The notes beneath the pieces are model-generated. The model did no database searches. It saw only the letters and a list, made by a program, of their open reading frames with translations, and was not told where the DNA came from. Shown one piece after another: positions 6,867 through 14,324 of a stretch of 16,905 nucleotides of DNA. The stretch covers positions 1 to 16,905 of the forward strand of contig JAKABC010000018.1 of the NCBI GenBank assembly GCA_021802025.1, given 5' to 3'. The DNA is from Actinomycetes bacterium (GTDB lineage Bacteria > Actinomycetota > Acidimicrobiia > Acidimicrobiales > RAAP-2). How positions within the stretch are numbered: position 1 is the first letter of the stretch; every line of letters begins with the position of its first letter. A program made the position numbers and the translations under genes.

Positions 6867-6872
6867 TAGTGT
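6867..6872 (+). promoter_or_regulatory. leaderless-type -10 (TAGTGT) for the dehydratase gene
   Basis: TAGTGT, seven bases, then the ATG at 6880. The spacing picks 6880 as the start over an in-frame TTG at 6847, which lies upstream of the hexamer. Confidence 0.6.
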
Positions 6873-6879
6873 GGCCCCG

Positions 6880-7851
6880 ATGGTGAGCGACGTGTCGGCC
6901 CCGACGAACGACCAGCTCGAGCGGGCCCGAGAGCTCGTCGCCCAGCACCTCGAGCCCACACCCACCGTGACCCTGTGGATAGGGGAGCGGCCGGTGCGGG
7001 CCAAGCTGGAGGGTCTCCAGGTCACCGGTTCGTTCAAGATCCGCGGGGCGCTCGTGGCCATCGACGCCGCCCACCGCGACGACCCGAGCGGGGCGGTCAT
7101 CACGGCCTCCGCCGGCAACCACGGGCTGGGGGTCGCGCACGCCTCGACCCTGCTCGGGGTGCGCGCCACGGTCGTGGTGCCGGCGAACGCCTCGGCCGCC
7201 AAGGTCCACAAGCTGCGCACCTACGACGTCGAGCTGATCCAGCACGGCTCGTCCTACGACGAGGCGCAGGCCCACGCGAAGGAGTTGGCCGCGTCGCGCG
7301 GGATCCGCTTCGTCTCACCCTTCAACGACCCCGACGTCATCGCCGGCCAGGCCACGGTGCTCGACGAGATGTTGGTCCAGGCCCCCGATCTCGAGCACGT
7401 CGTCGTGCCGGTGGGCGGGGGCGGGCTCCTCTCGGGCTCGATCCTCACCCTCGAGTCGAGGGGCCGCGGCGACGTGCGCCTCACCGGGGTCCAGCCCGAG
7501 GAGAGCGCCGCCCTCTACCACGTCCTGCGCGGCCAGTCCATGGCCGAGGTGGTGCACCGCCCGACGATCGCCGACGGGCTCGCCGGGGGTGGCGACGACG
7601 GGGCGATCACCAACGAGATCGTGGCCAAGGCCGGCGTGCCCCTGGTCTTGGTGCCCGAGGGCGAGATTCGCCGCGCGGTGGGTGACGTCGCGCTGCGCCA
7701 CGGCCTGGTCATGGAGGGATCCTCGGCGATCGCCTACGCGGCCATCGCGCTCGAGCTGTGCGAGGACGCGACCGGGCGGATCGGGTTCCTCGCGTCGGGG
7801 CGCAACGTGGCGACCGACCAGCTCGTCGCACTGCTCAACGAGCGCTCGTAG
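6880..7851 (+). CDS. threonine/serine dehydratase (PLP fold type II)
   Basis: A 323-residue PLP enzyme of the threonine ammonia-lyase family, which removes ammonia from threonine or serine to give 2-oxobutyrate or pyruvate. Signatures present are TGSFKIRGA with the Schiff-base Lys53, SAGNHG (77-82) for the substrate carboxylate, the glycine-rich phosphate loop GGGGLLSG (179-186), and a C-terminal SSAIAYAA segment. There is no ACT or other regulatory domain, so it matches short catabolic (TdcB-like) enzymes, serine racemases or hydroxy-amino-acid lyases (3-hydroxyaspartate or EutB type) rather than the long biosynthetic IlvA. The ATG at 6880 follows TAGTGT by seven bases. The neighbours do not reveal the substrate. 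Confidence 0.8.
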   Translation: MVSDVSAPTNDQLERARELVAQHLEPTPTVTLWIGERPVRAKLEGLQVTGSFKIRGALVAIDAAHRDDPSGAVITASAGNHGLGVAHASTLLGVRATVVVPANASAAKVHKLRTYDVELIQHGSSYDEAQAHAKELAASRGIRFVSPFNDPDVIAGQATVLDEMLVQAPDLEHVVVPVGGGGLLSGSILTLESRGRGDVRLTGVQPEESAALYHVLRGQSMAEVVHRPTIADGLAGGGDDGAITNEIVAKAGVPLVLVPEGEIRRAVGDVALRHGLVMEGSSAIAYAAIALELCEDATGRIGFLASGRNVATDQLVALLNERS

Positions 7852-7868
7852 CCCCGGCGACCGGACCC

Positions 7869-7874
7869 TAGGGT
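7869..7874 (+). promoter_or_regulatory. leaderless-type -10 (TAGGGT) for the secreted protein gene
   Basis: TAGGGT, six bases, then the ATG at 7881. It fits within the 29-bp gap after the dehydratase stop, so the downstream gene can be transcribed on its own. Confidence 0.55.
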
Positions 7875-7880
7875 GGCGCC

Positions 7881-8672
7881 ATGAGGAACCGTCGACTGGC
7901 CGCCACCGCGGTCGCCGTCGTGGCCCTCGCCCTCACGGTGCTCGGGGTGGTGCTGGCCGCGACCGACCCGAATCCCGGGGGGGTGACGCGCGACCCGCTG
8001 GCCCTGCACGGCTTCCCCCCGAAGACGGCGCACCTGGTCATCTCGGCGGCGTCCTCGACCCTGCAGGCGTCGGTCAACCTCACGGTCGACTTCCGCAACG
8101 CCGACGCCACGGGCGTGGCGACGGTGGGGCTCTCAGCGGCCGGGGAGGCCTTCAACGTCGTGCTCACCGGACGCCACCTCTACCTGCGCTCGGCGGCCGA
8201 GAGCACCGGTCCGTGGTACCAGGTGTCGACACCGACCCTCCCGTTCTTCGGGCTCTCCCTCGAACTCACCAAGCCCGACCTCGCCCTCATCTCGGGCTAC
8301 CACTCGCGCACGGTGTCCCACGACGGCTACCTCACCACCTACACCTACGACTTCGCCCACGCGGCGCTGACACCACTGTTCGCGGGCCGCTCGACCACCG
8401 CGCGCCTGGGGACCGTGGACTGGTCGATCACCGTGGGTAGCGAGGGCGAGCTCACCGCGACCGCCCTCACCGTCAGCGCCGGCGGGCAGACCTCGACGCT
8501 GAGCGCCAGCGTGCAGGCCTACAACGCGCCCGCGGTGGTCTCGATCCCCTCGGTCGGGCCGATCGCGCGGGTCGCGCCGCGCGAGGTGGCCCGGCTCTTG
8601 CACTCGGCCGGACTCGGCTCGATCCTCCTACCCCGGGGCCTGCTCGCCGGTGGGGCAGCCACCGTCAACTGA
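7881..8672 (+). CDS. secreted or membrane-anchored protein of unknown function
   Basis: A 263-residue protein that I do not recognise firmly. Residues 1-27 form a basic start (MRNRRL), a hydrophobic stretch and a VLA-A site that could be cut by signal peptidase I; there is no lipobox cysteine. The rest is rich in Thr, Ser, Val and Leu with alternating patterns, suggesting an extracytoplasmic beta-rich domain. The segment VVLTGRHLYLRS followed by GPWYQV recalls the LppX/LprG-type lipoprotein fold of actinobacteria, which carries lipids, but this is a weak resemblance. The gene has its own TAGGGT hexamer six bases before the ATG. The next gene begins within a few bases of the stop, so the two probably share a transcript. 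Confidence 0.7.
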   Translation: MRNRRLAATAVAVVALALTVLGVVLAATDPNPGGVTRDPLALHGFPPKTAHLVISAASSTLQASVNLTVDFRNADATGVATVGLSAAGEAFNVVLTGRHLYLRSAAESTGPWYQVSTPTLPFFGLSLELTKPDLALISGYHSRTVSHDGYLTTYTYDFAHAALTPLFAGRSTTARLGTVDWSITVGSEGELTATALTVSAGGQTSTLSASVQAYNAPAVVSIPSVGPIARVAPREVARLLHSAGLGSILLPRGLLAGGAATVN

Positions 8673-8673
8673 C

Positions 8674-9315
8674 GTGGGAGCCGACGCGCGACCCGAGCCG
8701 CACTGGCCGGCGGCGCTCGCCCTCATCGCCTGCATCGTGCTCTACCTGGTGCTTCCCGCGCGCCTGGTCGTGGGTCCCCGGTGGCTCCTGCCCGTCCTCA
8801 TCGCCCTGCCCCTGATCCCGCTGTCGGCCCGTCGCCACCGTCGCCCCGACGAGGCGCCCTGGGTGCGCGCGACGTCGATCGGCCTGCTCGGTCTGGTGAC
8901 GCTCGCCAACGTCGCCACCGTCGTCCTGCTCGTCCGGCGCCTCCTCGACCACGCCGTCAACCAGGGTCGGGCGCTCATCTACTCGGCGGTGGCGATCTGG
9001 CTCACCAACGTGATCGTCTACGCCCTCTGGCTCTGGGAGGTCGACCGGGGCGGACCGGGACGGCGCGCGGGCGGGGGCCGTCCCTACCCCGACGTCCAGT
9101 TCCCCCAGATGGAGAACCCCGACCTCGCGCCGCCGGGGTGGCGCCCGCGGTTCATCGACTACCTCTACACGTCCTTCGCCAACGGGACCAGCTTCGCCCC
9201 GGCCGACGCGATGCCCCTGTCGCCGGTGGCCAAACTGCTCTTCCTCGGCGAGTCGCTGGTGTCGATCACGACGATTTCGGTCGTGGCCGCCCGCGCGGTC
9301 AACATCCTGCGCTAG
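8674..9315 (+). CDS. five-helix membrane protein with channel-like C-terminus (DUF1345-like)
   Basis: A 213-residue integral membrane protein. Four hydrophobic segments come first (around PAALALIACIVLYLVL, RWLLPVLIALPLIPL, IGLLGLVTLANVATVVLL and YSAVAIWLTNVIVYALWL). A polar loop rich in Pro and Gly follows, then YLYTSFANGTSFAPAD and a last helix. That last block parallels the pore-loop plus inner helix of two-TM potassium channels (aromatic-rich pore helix, Thr-rich turn, Asp) and also the end of DUF1345 proteins, but the canonical TVGYGD filter is absent. The start is uncertain: GTG at 8674, one base after the previous stop, is preferred; GTG at 8650 would add eight residues and overlap the upstream gene by 23 bp. 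Neither has a ribosome-binding site. Its TAG stop shares CTAG with the convergent gene's stop. Confidence 0.7.
   Translation: MGADARPEPHWPAALALIACIVLYLVLPARLVVGPRWLLPVLIALPLIPLSARRHRRPDEAPWVRATSIGLLGLVTLANVATVVLLVRRLLDHAVNQGRALIYSAVAIWLTNVIVYALWLWEVDRGGPGRRAGGGRPYPDVQFPQMENPDLAPPGWRPRFIDYLYTSFANGTSFAPADAMPLSPVAKLLFLGESLVSITTISVVAARAVNILR
9312..9315. other. CTAG shared by two convergent stop codons
   Basis: The plus-strand membrane protein gene ends in TAG at 9313-9315 and the minus-strand FAD oxidoreductase ends in TAG read from 9314-9312. The four bases CTAG therefore carry both stops. No terminator space exists between the genes. Confidence 0.85.
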
Positions 9316-10709
9316 GGGGACTTCGGCAGGAGGCGAGCGAGGAGCGTCCCGGCGCGGCTCGGTCGGCCCCCCGTCTCTTCGACCCGGTCGGCCCAGGCCC
9401 CCAGGGAGAGCCCGACGTTGATGCCGATCCAGCGCAGGGGCTCCACCTCCCAGCGGCGCGGGCGGTGGTGGACGAAGGGCAGGCCGGTGAGGTCGGTCTC
9501 GACCTCGGGGGTCGCGATGAGGTCGGCCAGCGCGCGCGCGGCGACGTAGCTCATCACGACGCCGTCGCCGGTGTAGCCGCCGGCGCTCGCGAGGCCGGTC
9601 TGGGGGTCGTAGCGGACCGAGGGCGAGAGGTCCCGCGGCATGGCGAGCGGTCCGCCCCAGCGGTGGGTGAGGCCGGCCTCGAGGTCGGGGAAGAGGTCGT
9701 GCAGGGTCTGTTCGAGCAGGGCGAAGACCCGCGGGTCCTCGTCGAAGCGCTCCTCGACCGCCGAGGCGAAGTGGTAGGGGGCGCCTCGTCCGCCGAAGGC
9801 GATCCGGTCGTCGGCGGTGCGCTGACCGTAGATGATCATGTGGCGGTCGTCGGCGAAGGTCTCGCGTCCGGCGAAGCCGACACTCGACCAGAACGCGGGG
9901 CCGAGCGGCTCGGTCGCGACCATGAGCGAGTAGAGCGGGGCGAGGGTGCGCCGCTCGCCGGGCAGACCGGGGGTGAAGGCCTCGGTGGCGCGCACCACGA
10001 CCTCGGCGTGGACCGTCCCGCCCGCGGTCACCGCGGTCGCCCGGCGCCGTCCGCGACGCCCGAGCACCCGGGTGACCCGCGTGTTCTCGAAGATCCGCAC
10101 CCCGTGGCGCTCGGCGGACTCGGCGAGCCCCCGGACCAGGCGGGCCGGCTGGACGCGCGCGCTGTGGGGGGTGAAGAGGGCGCCGCGCGCGCCCTGCACC
10201 CGTGCGCGCGCGCTGAGCTCGTCGCCCTCGAGCCAGGCCAGGTCCGCCTCGGTGTCACCGAGGTCGCGGGCCTCGGCCAGCTGGGCGCGCAGGCGTGCCG
10301 CCTGGATCTCGCTGCGCGCGAAGGTCAGTGAGCCGCCCTTGAGGTAGTGGGCGTCGACGCCGTCCTCGGCCAGCGCGGCGCCGAGCTCGTCGACCGCGCG
10401 GCGCAGGACCGCGCGCAACTCGACGAGGGCGTCATGGCCGTCACGCTCGATGACGGCCGCGTCGCTCAGGGGGTAGAGGGCCGTGGCCCAGCCCCCGTTG
10501 CGCCCCGAGGCGCCGAACCCGCAGACGGCCTGTTCCACGACGGCGACCGACAGCGCCGGGTCGCGACGCACGAGCTCGCGCGCGCACCACAGCCCCGTGA
10601 AGCCACCGCCGACCACCACGACGTCGACGTCGAGGTGGTCGATGAGGGCCGGCCGGGCGACGACCGGGCCCTCGAGGCCGTCCCACCACAGGGACCGCGG
10701 CGGGCGCAC
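9312..10709 (-). CDS. FAD-dependent amine oxidoreductase (PuuB/DAO family)
   Basis: A 465-residue D-amino-acid-oxidase-type flavoprotein. An N-terminal dinucleotide fold, DVVVVGGGFTGLWCAREL at about 28-45, binds FAD. Then comes GFGASGRNGGW, a signature of gamma-glutamylputrescine oxidase (PuuB) and related amine oxidases. The C-terminal GYTGDGVVMSYVAARALADLI closes the FAD site. Such enzymes oxidise a primary or secondary amine to an aldehyde or imine plus hydrogen peroxide or a reduced acceptor. The GTG at 10709 begins two bases after the aminotransferase stop, with no ribosome-binding site, so translation is probably coupled. It is the third gene of the Lrp-aminotransferase operon, which supports a role in polyamine or amine breakdown. 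Glutamylation genes (puuA, puuD) are absent from the window, so the true substrate may be an unmodified amine or an N-methyl amino acid. Confidence 0.8.
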   Translation of the reverse strand: MRPPRSLWWDGLEGPVVARPALIDHLDVDVVVVGGGFTGLWCARELVRRDPALSVAVVEQAVCGFGASGRNGGWATALYPLSDAAVIERDGHDALVELRAVLRRAVDELGAALAEDGVDAHYLKGGSLTFARSEIQAARLRAQLAEARDLGDTEADLAWLEGDELSARARVQGARGALFTPHSARVQPARLVRGLAESAERHGVRIFENTRVTRVLGRRGRRRATAVTAGGTVHAEVVVRATEAFTPGLPGERRTLAPLYSLMVATEPLGPAFWSSVGFAGRETFADDRHMIIYGQRTADDRIAFGGRGAPYHFASAVEERFDEDPRVFALLEQTLHDLFPDLEAGLTHRWGGPLAMPRDLSPSVRYDPQTGLASAGGYTGDGVVMSYVAARALADLIATPEVETDLTGLPFVHHRPRRWEVEPLRWIGINVGLSLGAWADRVEETGGRPSRAGTLLARLLPKSP

Positions 10710-10711
10710 CG

Positions 10712-12133
10712 CTAGAAGGTCAGCTGGGCGGCGCCGGAGAAGACCTCGCGCAAGATCCCGACCATCTCGTCGATGTCCTCGCGGGTGCAGACGATGGGTG
10801 GGGCGAGCTGGACGACGGGGTCGCCCCGGTCGTCGCTGCGACAGATCAGCCCTCGGCGGAACATCTCTTTAGAGACGTAGCCGCGCAGCAGCCGCTCGGC
10901 CGCCTCGCCGCTCCAGGTCTCTTTGGTCGCCTGGTTCTTCACCAGCTCGACGCCCCAGAAGTAGCCGGTGCCGCGCACGTCGCCGACGATCGGGATCTCC
11001 TTGAGGGCCTCGAGGCTGTCGCGGAAGTAGTCCTGGTTCGCGAGCACGTTGTCGAGCAGCTTCTCCTCCTCGACGATCCGCAGGGTCTCGAGCGCGACGG
11101 CGCACGAGACCGGGTGGCCCGACCAGGTGAAGCCGTGGAAGAAGGCGGTGTTCTCGTCCTGGAACGGCTCGGCGACCCGGTCCGAGACGATCATCGCGCC
11201 CAGGGGGGCGTAGCCGGCGGTGAGGGCCTTGGCGGCGGTGATGATGTCCGGGACGTAGTCGTACTTCTGGCCGCCGAACCACGTGCCGATCCGTCCGAAG
11301 GCGCAGATCACCTCGTCCGAGACGAGCAGGACCCCGTAGCGGTCGCAGATCTCGCGCACCGCTTGCCAGTAGCCCGGCGGCGGGGTGAAGCAGCCGCCGG
11401 CGTTCTGAACCGGCTCGAGGAAGACGGCCGCCACGGTCTCGGGACCCTCGCGCAGGATCGCCTCTTCAATCTGTTGAGCCGACCACAGGCCGAACGCTTG
11501 GGGGTCGTCGCCGTGGACCGGGGTGCGGTAGAAGTTGGTCGCGGGGACCTTGACCGCCCCGGGCACGAGGGGCTGGAAGGGGTCGCGGTAGGGGTCGAGC
11601 GAGGTGATCGTGAGCGCCCCCATCGTGGTGCCGTGGTAGGCCACGTCGCGGCTGATCACCTTGTAGCGGTCCACGTCACCGCGGATCCGGTGGTACTGGC
11701 GGGCGAGCTTCCACGCGCTCTCGTTGGCCTCGCCACCGCCGGTGGTGAAGAACACCCGGTTGAGGTCGCCCGGGGCCAGGGACGCGATCCGCTCGGCGAG
11801 CTCGATGGCCCGGGGGTGGGCGTAGGTCCACAGCGGGAAGAAGTGGAGCTCGTTCATCTGACGCGCGGCGGCCTCGGCGATCTCGGGCCGGCCGTAGCCG
11901 ATGGTGTTGGTGAAGAGCCCCGAGAGGCCGTCGATGTACTCGGTCCCGTTCGCGTCGTAGACGCGGGTGCCCTTGCCCCGGACCATGATGGGGATCTCGT
12001 TGTGCTCGTCGTAGGCGCCCATCCTCGACATCTGCAGCCACAGGTGGCGCCGGGCGCGCTCGGAGTAGCCGTGGCTCGGATGTCTCTCGTCGGCGACGGT
12101 GATGCCGTCGGTGATGGTGTCGTTCAATGTCAC
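10712..12133 (-). CDS. class III aminotransferase, probably diamine:pyruvate (SpuC-like)
   Basis: A 473-residue PLP aminotransferase of the omega-amino-acid/diamine type. Seen directly: the cofactor motif TTGGGEANESAWKLAR (130-145), YHGTTMGALTITS in the PLP ring region (167-179), SDEVICAFGRIGTWFG (272-287) with the cofactor Asp273, and Lys302 in TAAKALTAGY as the Schiff-base lysine. Family members move the terminal amino group of putrescine, beta-alanine or GABA to pyruvate. The neighbouring aminobutyraldehyde dehydrogenase and alanine dehydrogenase favour putrescine:pyruvate transfer; a beta-alanine or other omega-amino acid substrate is the main alternative. The GTG at 12133 overlaps the regulator's TGA by four bases (GTGA), and GGGGGA lies four bases upstream. 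The open frame continues upstream through the regulator gene in another frame and is not coding there. Confidence 0.85.
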   Translation of the reverse strand: MTLNDTITDGITVADERHPSHGYSERARRHLWLQMSRMGAYDEHNEIPIMVRGKGTRVYDANGTEYIDGLSGLFTNTIGYGRPEIAEAAARQMNELHFFPLWTYAHPRAIELAERIASLAPGDLNRVFFTTGGGEANESAWKLARQYHRIRGDVDRYKVISRDVAYHGTTMGALTITSLDPYRDPFQPLVPGAVKVPATNFYRTPVHGDDPQAFGLWSAQQIEEAILREGPETVAAVFLEPVQNAGGCFTPPPGYWQAVREICDRYGVLLVSDEVICAFGRIGTWFGGQKYDYVPDIITAAKALTAGYAPLGAMIVSDRVAEPFQDENTAFFHGFTWSGHPVSCAVALETLRIVEEEKLLDNVLANQDYFRDSLEALKEIPIVGDVRGTGYFWGVELVKNQATKETWSGEAAERLLRGYVSKEMFRRGLICRSDDRGDPVVQLAPPIVCTREDIDEMVGILREVFSGAAQLTF

Positions 12134-12654
12134 TTGGTCCCCCAGGCGTAGGTCTGCTTGGCTAGCTTCAGGTACACGAAGGTCTCGACCTCGGTCACGC
12201 CCGGAATCGAGCGGATCGCGTCGTTGAGGAGGTGCACCAGGGCGTTGTCGTCCCCGGCGATCACCTCGGCGATGATGTCGAAGCTGCCGGCCGTCATCAC
12301 GACGTAGTTGGCCTCTTCGATCGCCGCCACCTTGTCCGCCACCAGCCGCACGTCGCCGTGGACGCGAATACCCACCAGCGCCTCCCGGCCGTAGCCGAGC
12401 TGGAGCGGGTCGGTGATCGCGACGATCTGCATGACCCCGGTGTCGCGGAGTCGCTGCACGCGTCGGCGCACCGCGGCCTCGGAGAGGCCGACCTCGGCGG
12501 CGATGGCACCGTACGCGCGACGACCGTCCTCTTGCAGGAGCGTGATGATCCTGCGGTCGAGGTCGTCGAGCGTTGCCGGGCCCCCGCTGGCGGGGTCTGG
12601 GGCCAGGCGTTCGACGCCCGAACGGCCCTTTCGCGGTGCTTTGGCTGCTGGCAT
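12130..12654 (-). CDS. Lrp/AsnC-family transcriptional regulator
   Basis: A 174-residue regulator. After a basic, flexible N-terminal tail, residues 28-75 hold the AsnC-type helix-turn-helix (LDDLDRRIITLLQEDGRR, then IAAEVGLSEAAVRRRVQRL). The ligand-binding RAM domain follows, with GSFDIIAEV and a GVTEVETFVYLKL strand near the end. Such proteins form dimers to octamers and respond to amino acids. I prefer the ATG at 12654: GGGGGAA lies six bases upstream (12661-12667). Longer starts reach 12720 but cross the probable promoter. It is first in a coupled operon with the aminotransferase and oxidoreductase and diverges from the aldehyde dehydrogenase gene, so it likely controls both sides and itself, sensing a pathway amine or amino acid. 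Confidence 0.85.
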   Translation of the reverse strand: MPAAKAPRKGRSGVERLAPDPASGGPATLDDLDRRIITLLQEDGRRAYGAIAAEVGLSEAAVRRRVQRLRDTGVMQIVAITDPLQLGYGREALVGIRVHGDVRLVADKVAAIEEANYVVMTAGSFDIIAEVIAGDDNALVHLLNDAIRSIPGVTEVETFVYLKLAKQTYAWGTK

Positions 12655-12703
12655 TGGACATTCCCCCGCGCGGTGATGAGGCCACCGCGCAACGGATATT
12701 GGA

Positions 12704-12709
12704 AGCATA
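12704..12709 (-). promoter_or_regulatory. candidate -10 (TATGCT) for the Lrp-aminotransferase operon
   Basis: On the minus strand TATGCT is a good TAnnnT hexamer. It predicts a start near 12697 and a leader of about 43 bases that carries the regulator's ribosome-binding site. I saw no clear -35. Confidence 0.45.
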
Positions 12710-12736
12710 GCAGGCCCCAACGACGAATACCGGCGT

Positions 12737-12768
12737 CAAATTTCGATTTTGCGACTGTTTTCACAATC
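12737..12768. promoter_or_regulatory. AT-rich candidate operator between the regulator and aldehyde dehydrogenase
   Basis: This is a sharp AT-rich island in the 193-bp divergent gap. It holds CAAATTTCGATTTTG (12737-12751), whose ends are complementary. It also holds an imperfect palindrome of GATTTTG (12745-12751) and CACAATC (12762-12768), with six of seven bases pairing. Lrp-type proteins bind loose AT-rich palindromes, and the island sits directly upstream of the TATGCT -10, so it is a reasonable site for the adjacent regulator. Confidence 0.4.
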
Positions 12769-12847
12769 CCGGTTTGCGCCGGTCCGGGGCCATCTGGCAG
12801 AGTGACGAGGGACGCCGCGAGGGGGCGGCGCGAGCCAAGGAGAGAGC

Positions 12848-14275
12848 ATGCGTCGTCTGGAGAACTTCATCGGTGGCGAGTCGGTAGCGCCCTCCAGTGG
12901 CCGCTACGCGGAGTTGATTAGTCCGGTCACCGGTCAACCCTTCGCCGAGACGCCCGTGTCCGACGAGAAGGACGTGGACCGGGCCTTTGCGGCCGCGGCC
13001 GGCGCCTTCGGCGCGTGGCGGCGCACGACTCCCTCGCAGCGCGCGCTCATGCTGTTGCGGATCGCCGACCTCATCGAGGCGCGCCAGGACGAGATCGTGG
13101 CGCTCGAGGCCGAGAACACCGGCAAGATCGTCGCCGTCACCTTGGCCGAGGAGATCCCGCCGATGCTCGACCAGATCCGCTTCTTCGCCGGGGCCGCCCG
13201 CCTGCTCGAGGGTCGCGGCGCGACCGAGTACATGGAGGGGATGACCAGCTACGTCCGGCGTGAGCCGGTCGGGGTGTGCGCGGCGGTAACCCCGTGGAAC
13301 TACCCGATGATGATGGCGACCTGGAAGTGGGCCCCCGCCCTCGCGGCCGGCAACACGATGGTGCTCAAGCCGAGCGACACCACCCCGGTCTCGACGCTGT
13401 TCTTGGCCCAGCTCATGGCCGAGGTTTTGCCGGCGGGGGTCTTCAACGTGATCTGCGGCGACCGCGACACCGGTCGCGCGCTGGTCGAGCACCCCACGCC
13501 GGCGATGGTCTCGATCACGGGGTCGGTGCGCGCCGGGAGCGAGGTGGCCGGCTCGGCCGCCAAGGGGCTCAAGCGCGTGCACCTCGAGCTCGGAGGCAAG
13601 GCCCCCGTGGTCGTGTTCGACGACGTCGACGTCGAGGCCGCCGTTTCGGCCATCGCGATCGCCGGCTACTTCAACGCGGGCCAGGACTGCACCGCCGCGA
13701 CCCGCGTGCTGGCCGAGGCGGGGGTCTACGGCGACTTCGTCGACGCCCTGGCCGCCGAGGCCCGCCAGACGGTCGTGGGCGCGCCCGAGGACGAGGACGC
13801 CTTCGTCGGTCCGGTCAACAACGCCAACCAGTTCGAGCGGGTCACCGGATTCTTGAACCGCCGTCCGCCCCACGCCACGGTCGTCACCGGCGGCGAGCGC
13901 GTGCGCGACGCCGGCTACTTCCTCGCCCCGACGGTCGTCGCCGACCTCCACCAGGACGACGAGATGATCCAGAACGAGATCTTCGGCCCGGTGATCACCG
14001 TCCAGAAGTTCACCGACGAGGCCCAGGCGGTCGAGTGGGCCAACGGCGTGGACTACGGCCTGGCCTCGTCGGTGTGGACCCGGGACCACTCGCGCGCGAT
14101 GCGCATGACCCGCGACCTCGACTTCGGCTGCGTGTGGGTCAACACCCACATCCCGCTCGTCGCTGAGATGCCCCACGGCGGCTACAAGCGCTCGGGCTAC
14201 GGCAAGGACCTCTCGGTGTACGGCTTCGAGGACTACACGCGCATCAAGCACGTGATGCACAACATCGAGTTCTGA
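12848..14275 (+). CDS. aldehyde dehydrogenase, gamma-aminobutyraldehyde type
   Basis: A 475-residue NAD(P)-dependent aldehyde dehydrogenase. The active site is complete: Asn151 in TPWNYP, Glu247 in LELGGKAP, and Cys281 in GQDCTAATR. The segments TPWNYPMMMATWKWAPALAAGNT and, near the end, GGYKRSGYGKDLSVYGFEDYTRIKHVM are characteristic of gamma-aminobutyraldehyde dehydrogenase (PatD) and betaine-aldehyde dehydrogenase relatives. It would oxidise 4-aminobutanal, the product of putrescine transamination, to GABA. The ATG at 12848 has AAGGAG five bases upstream (12837-12842). It diverges from the Lrp operon and is followed by alanine dehydrogenase 49 bp downstream on the same strand. Other omega-aminoaldehydes cannot be excluded as substrates. 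Confidence 0.87.
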   Translation: MRRLENFIGGESVAPSSGRYAELISPVTGQPFAETPVSDEKDVDRAFAAAAGAFGAWRRTTPSQRALMLLRIADLIEARQDEIVALEAENTGKIVAVTLAEEIPPMLDQIRFFAGAARLLEGRGATEYMEGMTSYVRREPVGVCAAVTPWNYPMMMATWKWAPALAAGNTMVLKPSDTTPVSTLFLAQLMAEVLPAGVFNVICGDRDTGRALVEHPTPAMVSITGSVRAGSEVAGSAAKGLKRVHLELGGKAPVVVFDDVDVEAAVSAIAIAGYFNAGQDCTAATRVLAEAGVYGDFVDALAAEARQTVVGAPEDEDAFVGPVNNANQFERVTGFLNRRPPHATVVTGGERVRDAGYFLAPTVVADLHQDDEMIQNEIFGPVITVQKFTDEAQAVEWANGVDYGLASSVWTRDHSRAMRMTRDLDFGCVWVNTHIPLVAEMPHGGYKRSGYGKDLSVYGFEDYTRIKHVMHNIEF

Positions 14276-14287
14276 TCGTCCCTGAGT

Positions 14288-14302
14288 GGGTGCGCCGCAC
14301 CC
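14288..14302 (+). repeat. small hairpin between aldehyde and alanine dehydrogenase genes
   Basis: GGGTGC, three bases, GCACCC forms a compact GC-rich hairpin in the 49-bp gap. No T-run follows, so full termination is unlikely. It could slow polymerase or protect the upstream mRNA from 3' decay. Confidence 0.45.
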
Positions 14303-14324
14303 GGAGAGTGAGAGGTGATCGACG

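Noticed and set aside
6847..6879. TTG start upstream of the dehydratase ATG
   Set aside because: It lies upstream of the TAGTGT hexamer and would need a different promoter; the extra residues have no family match.
8781..10331. A 516-codon plus-strand frame across the membrane protein and oxidoreductase genes
   Set aside because: It runs through two real genes out of frame and is low in hydrophobic and aromatic residues. No motif was recognised.
11114..12151. A 345-codon plus-strand frame opposite the aminotransferase
   Set aside because: Valine/Gly/Asp/Arg-rich complement shadow; the aminotransferase carries the PLP lysine and the other cofactor motifs.
12134..12739. Upstream extension of the aminotransferase frame
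   Set aside because: The extension lies over the Lrp/AsnC gene in another frame and reads as Arg/Pro/Gly-rich nonsense. The GTG at 12133 fits family length and the GTGA overlap.
14288..14302. Intrinsic terminator between aldehyde and alanine dehydrogenase genes
   Set aside because: The hairpin is real but short and has no following T-run, and the next gene is functionally linked, so full termination is not supported.
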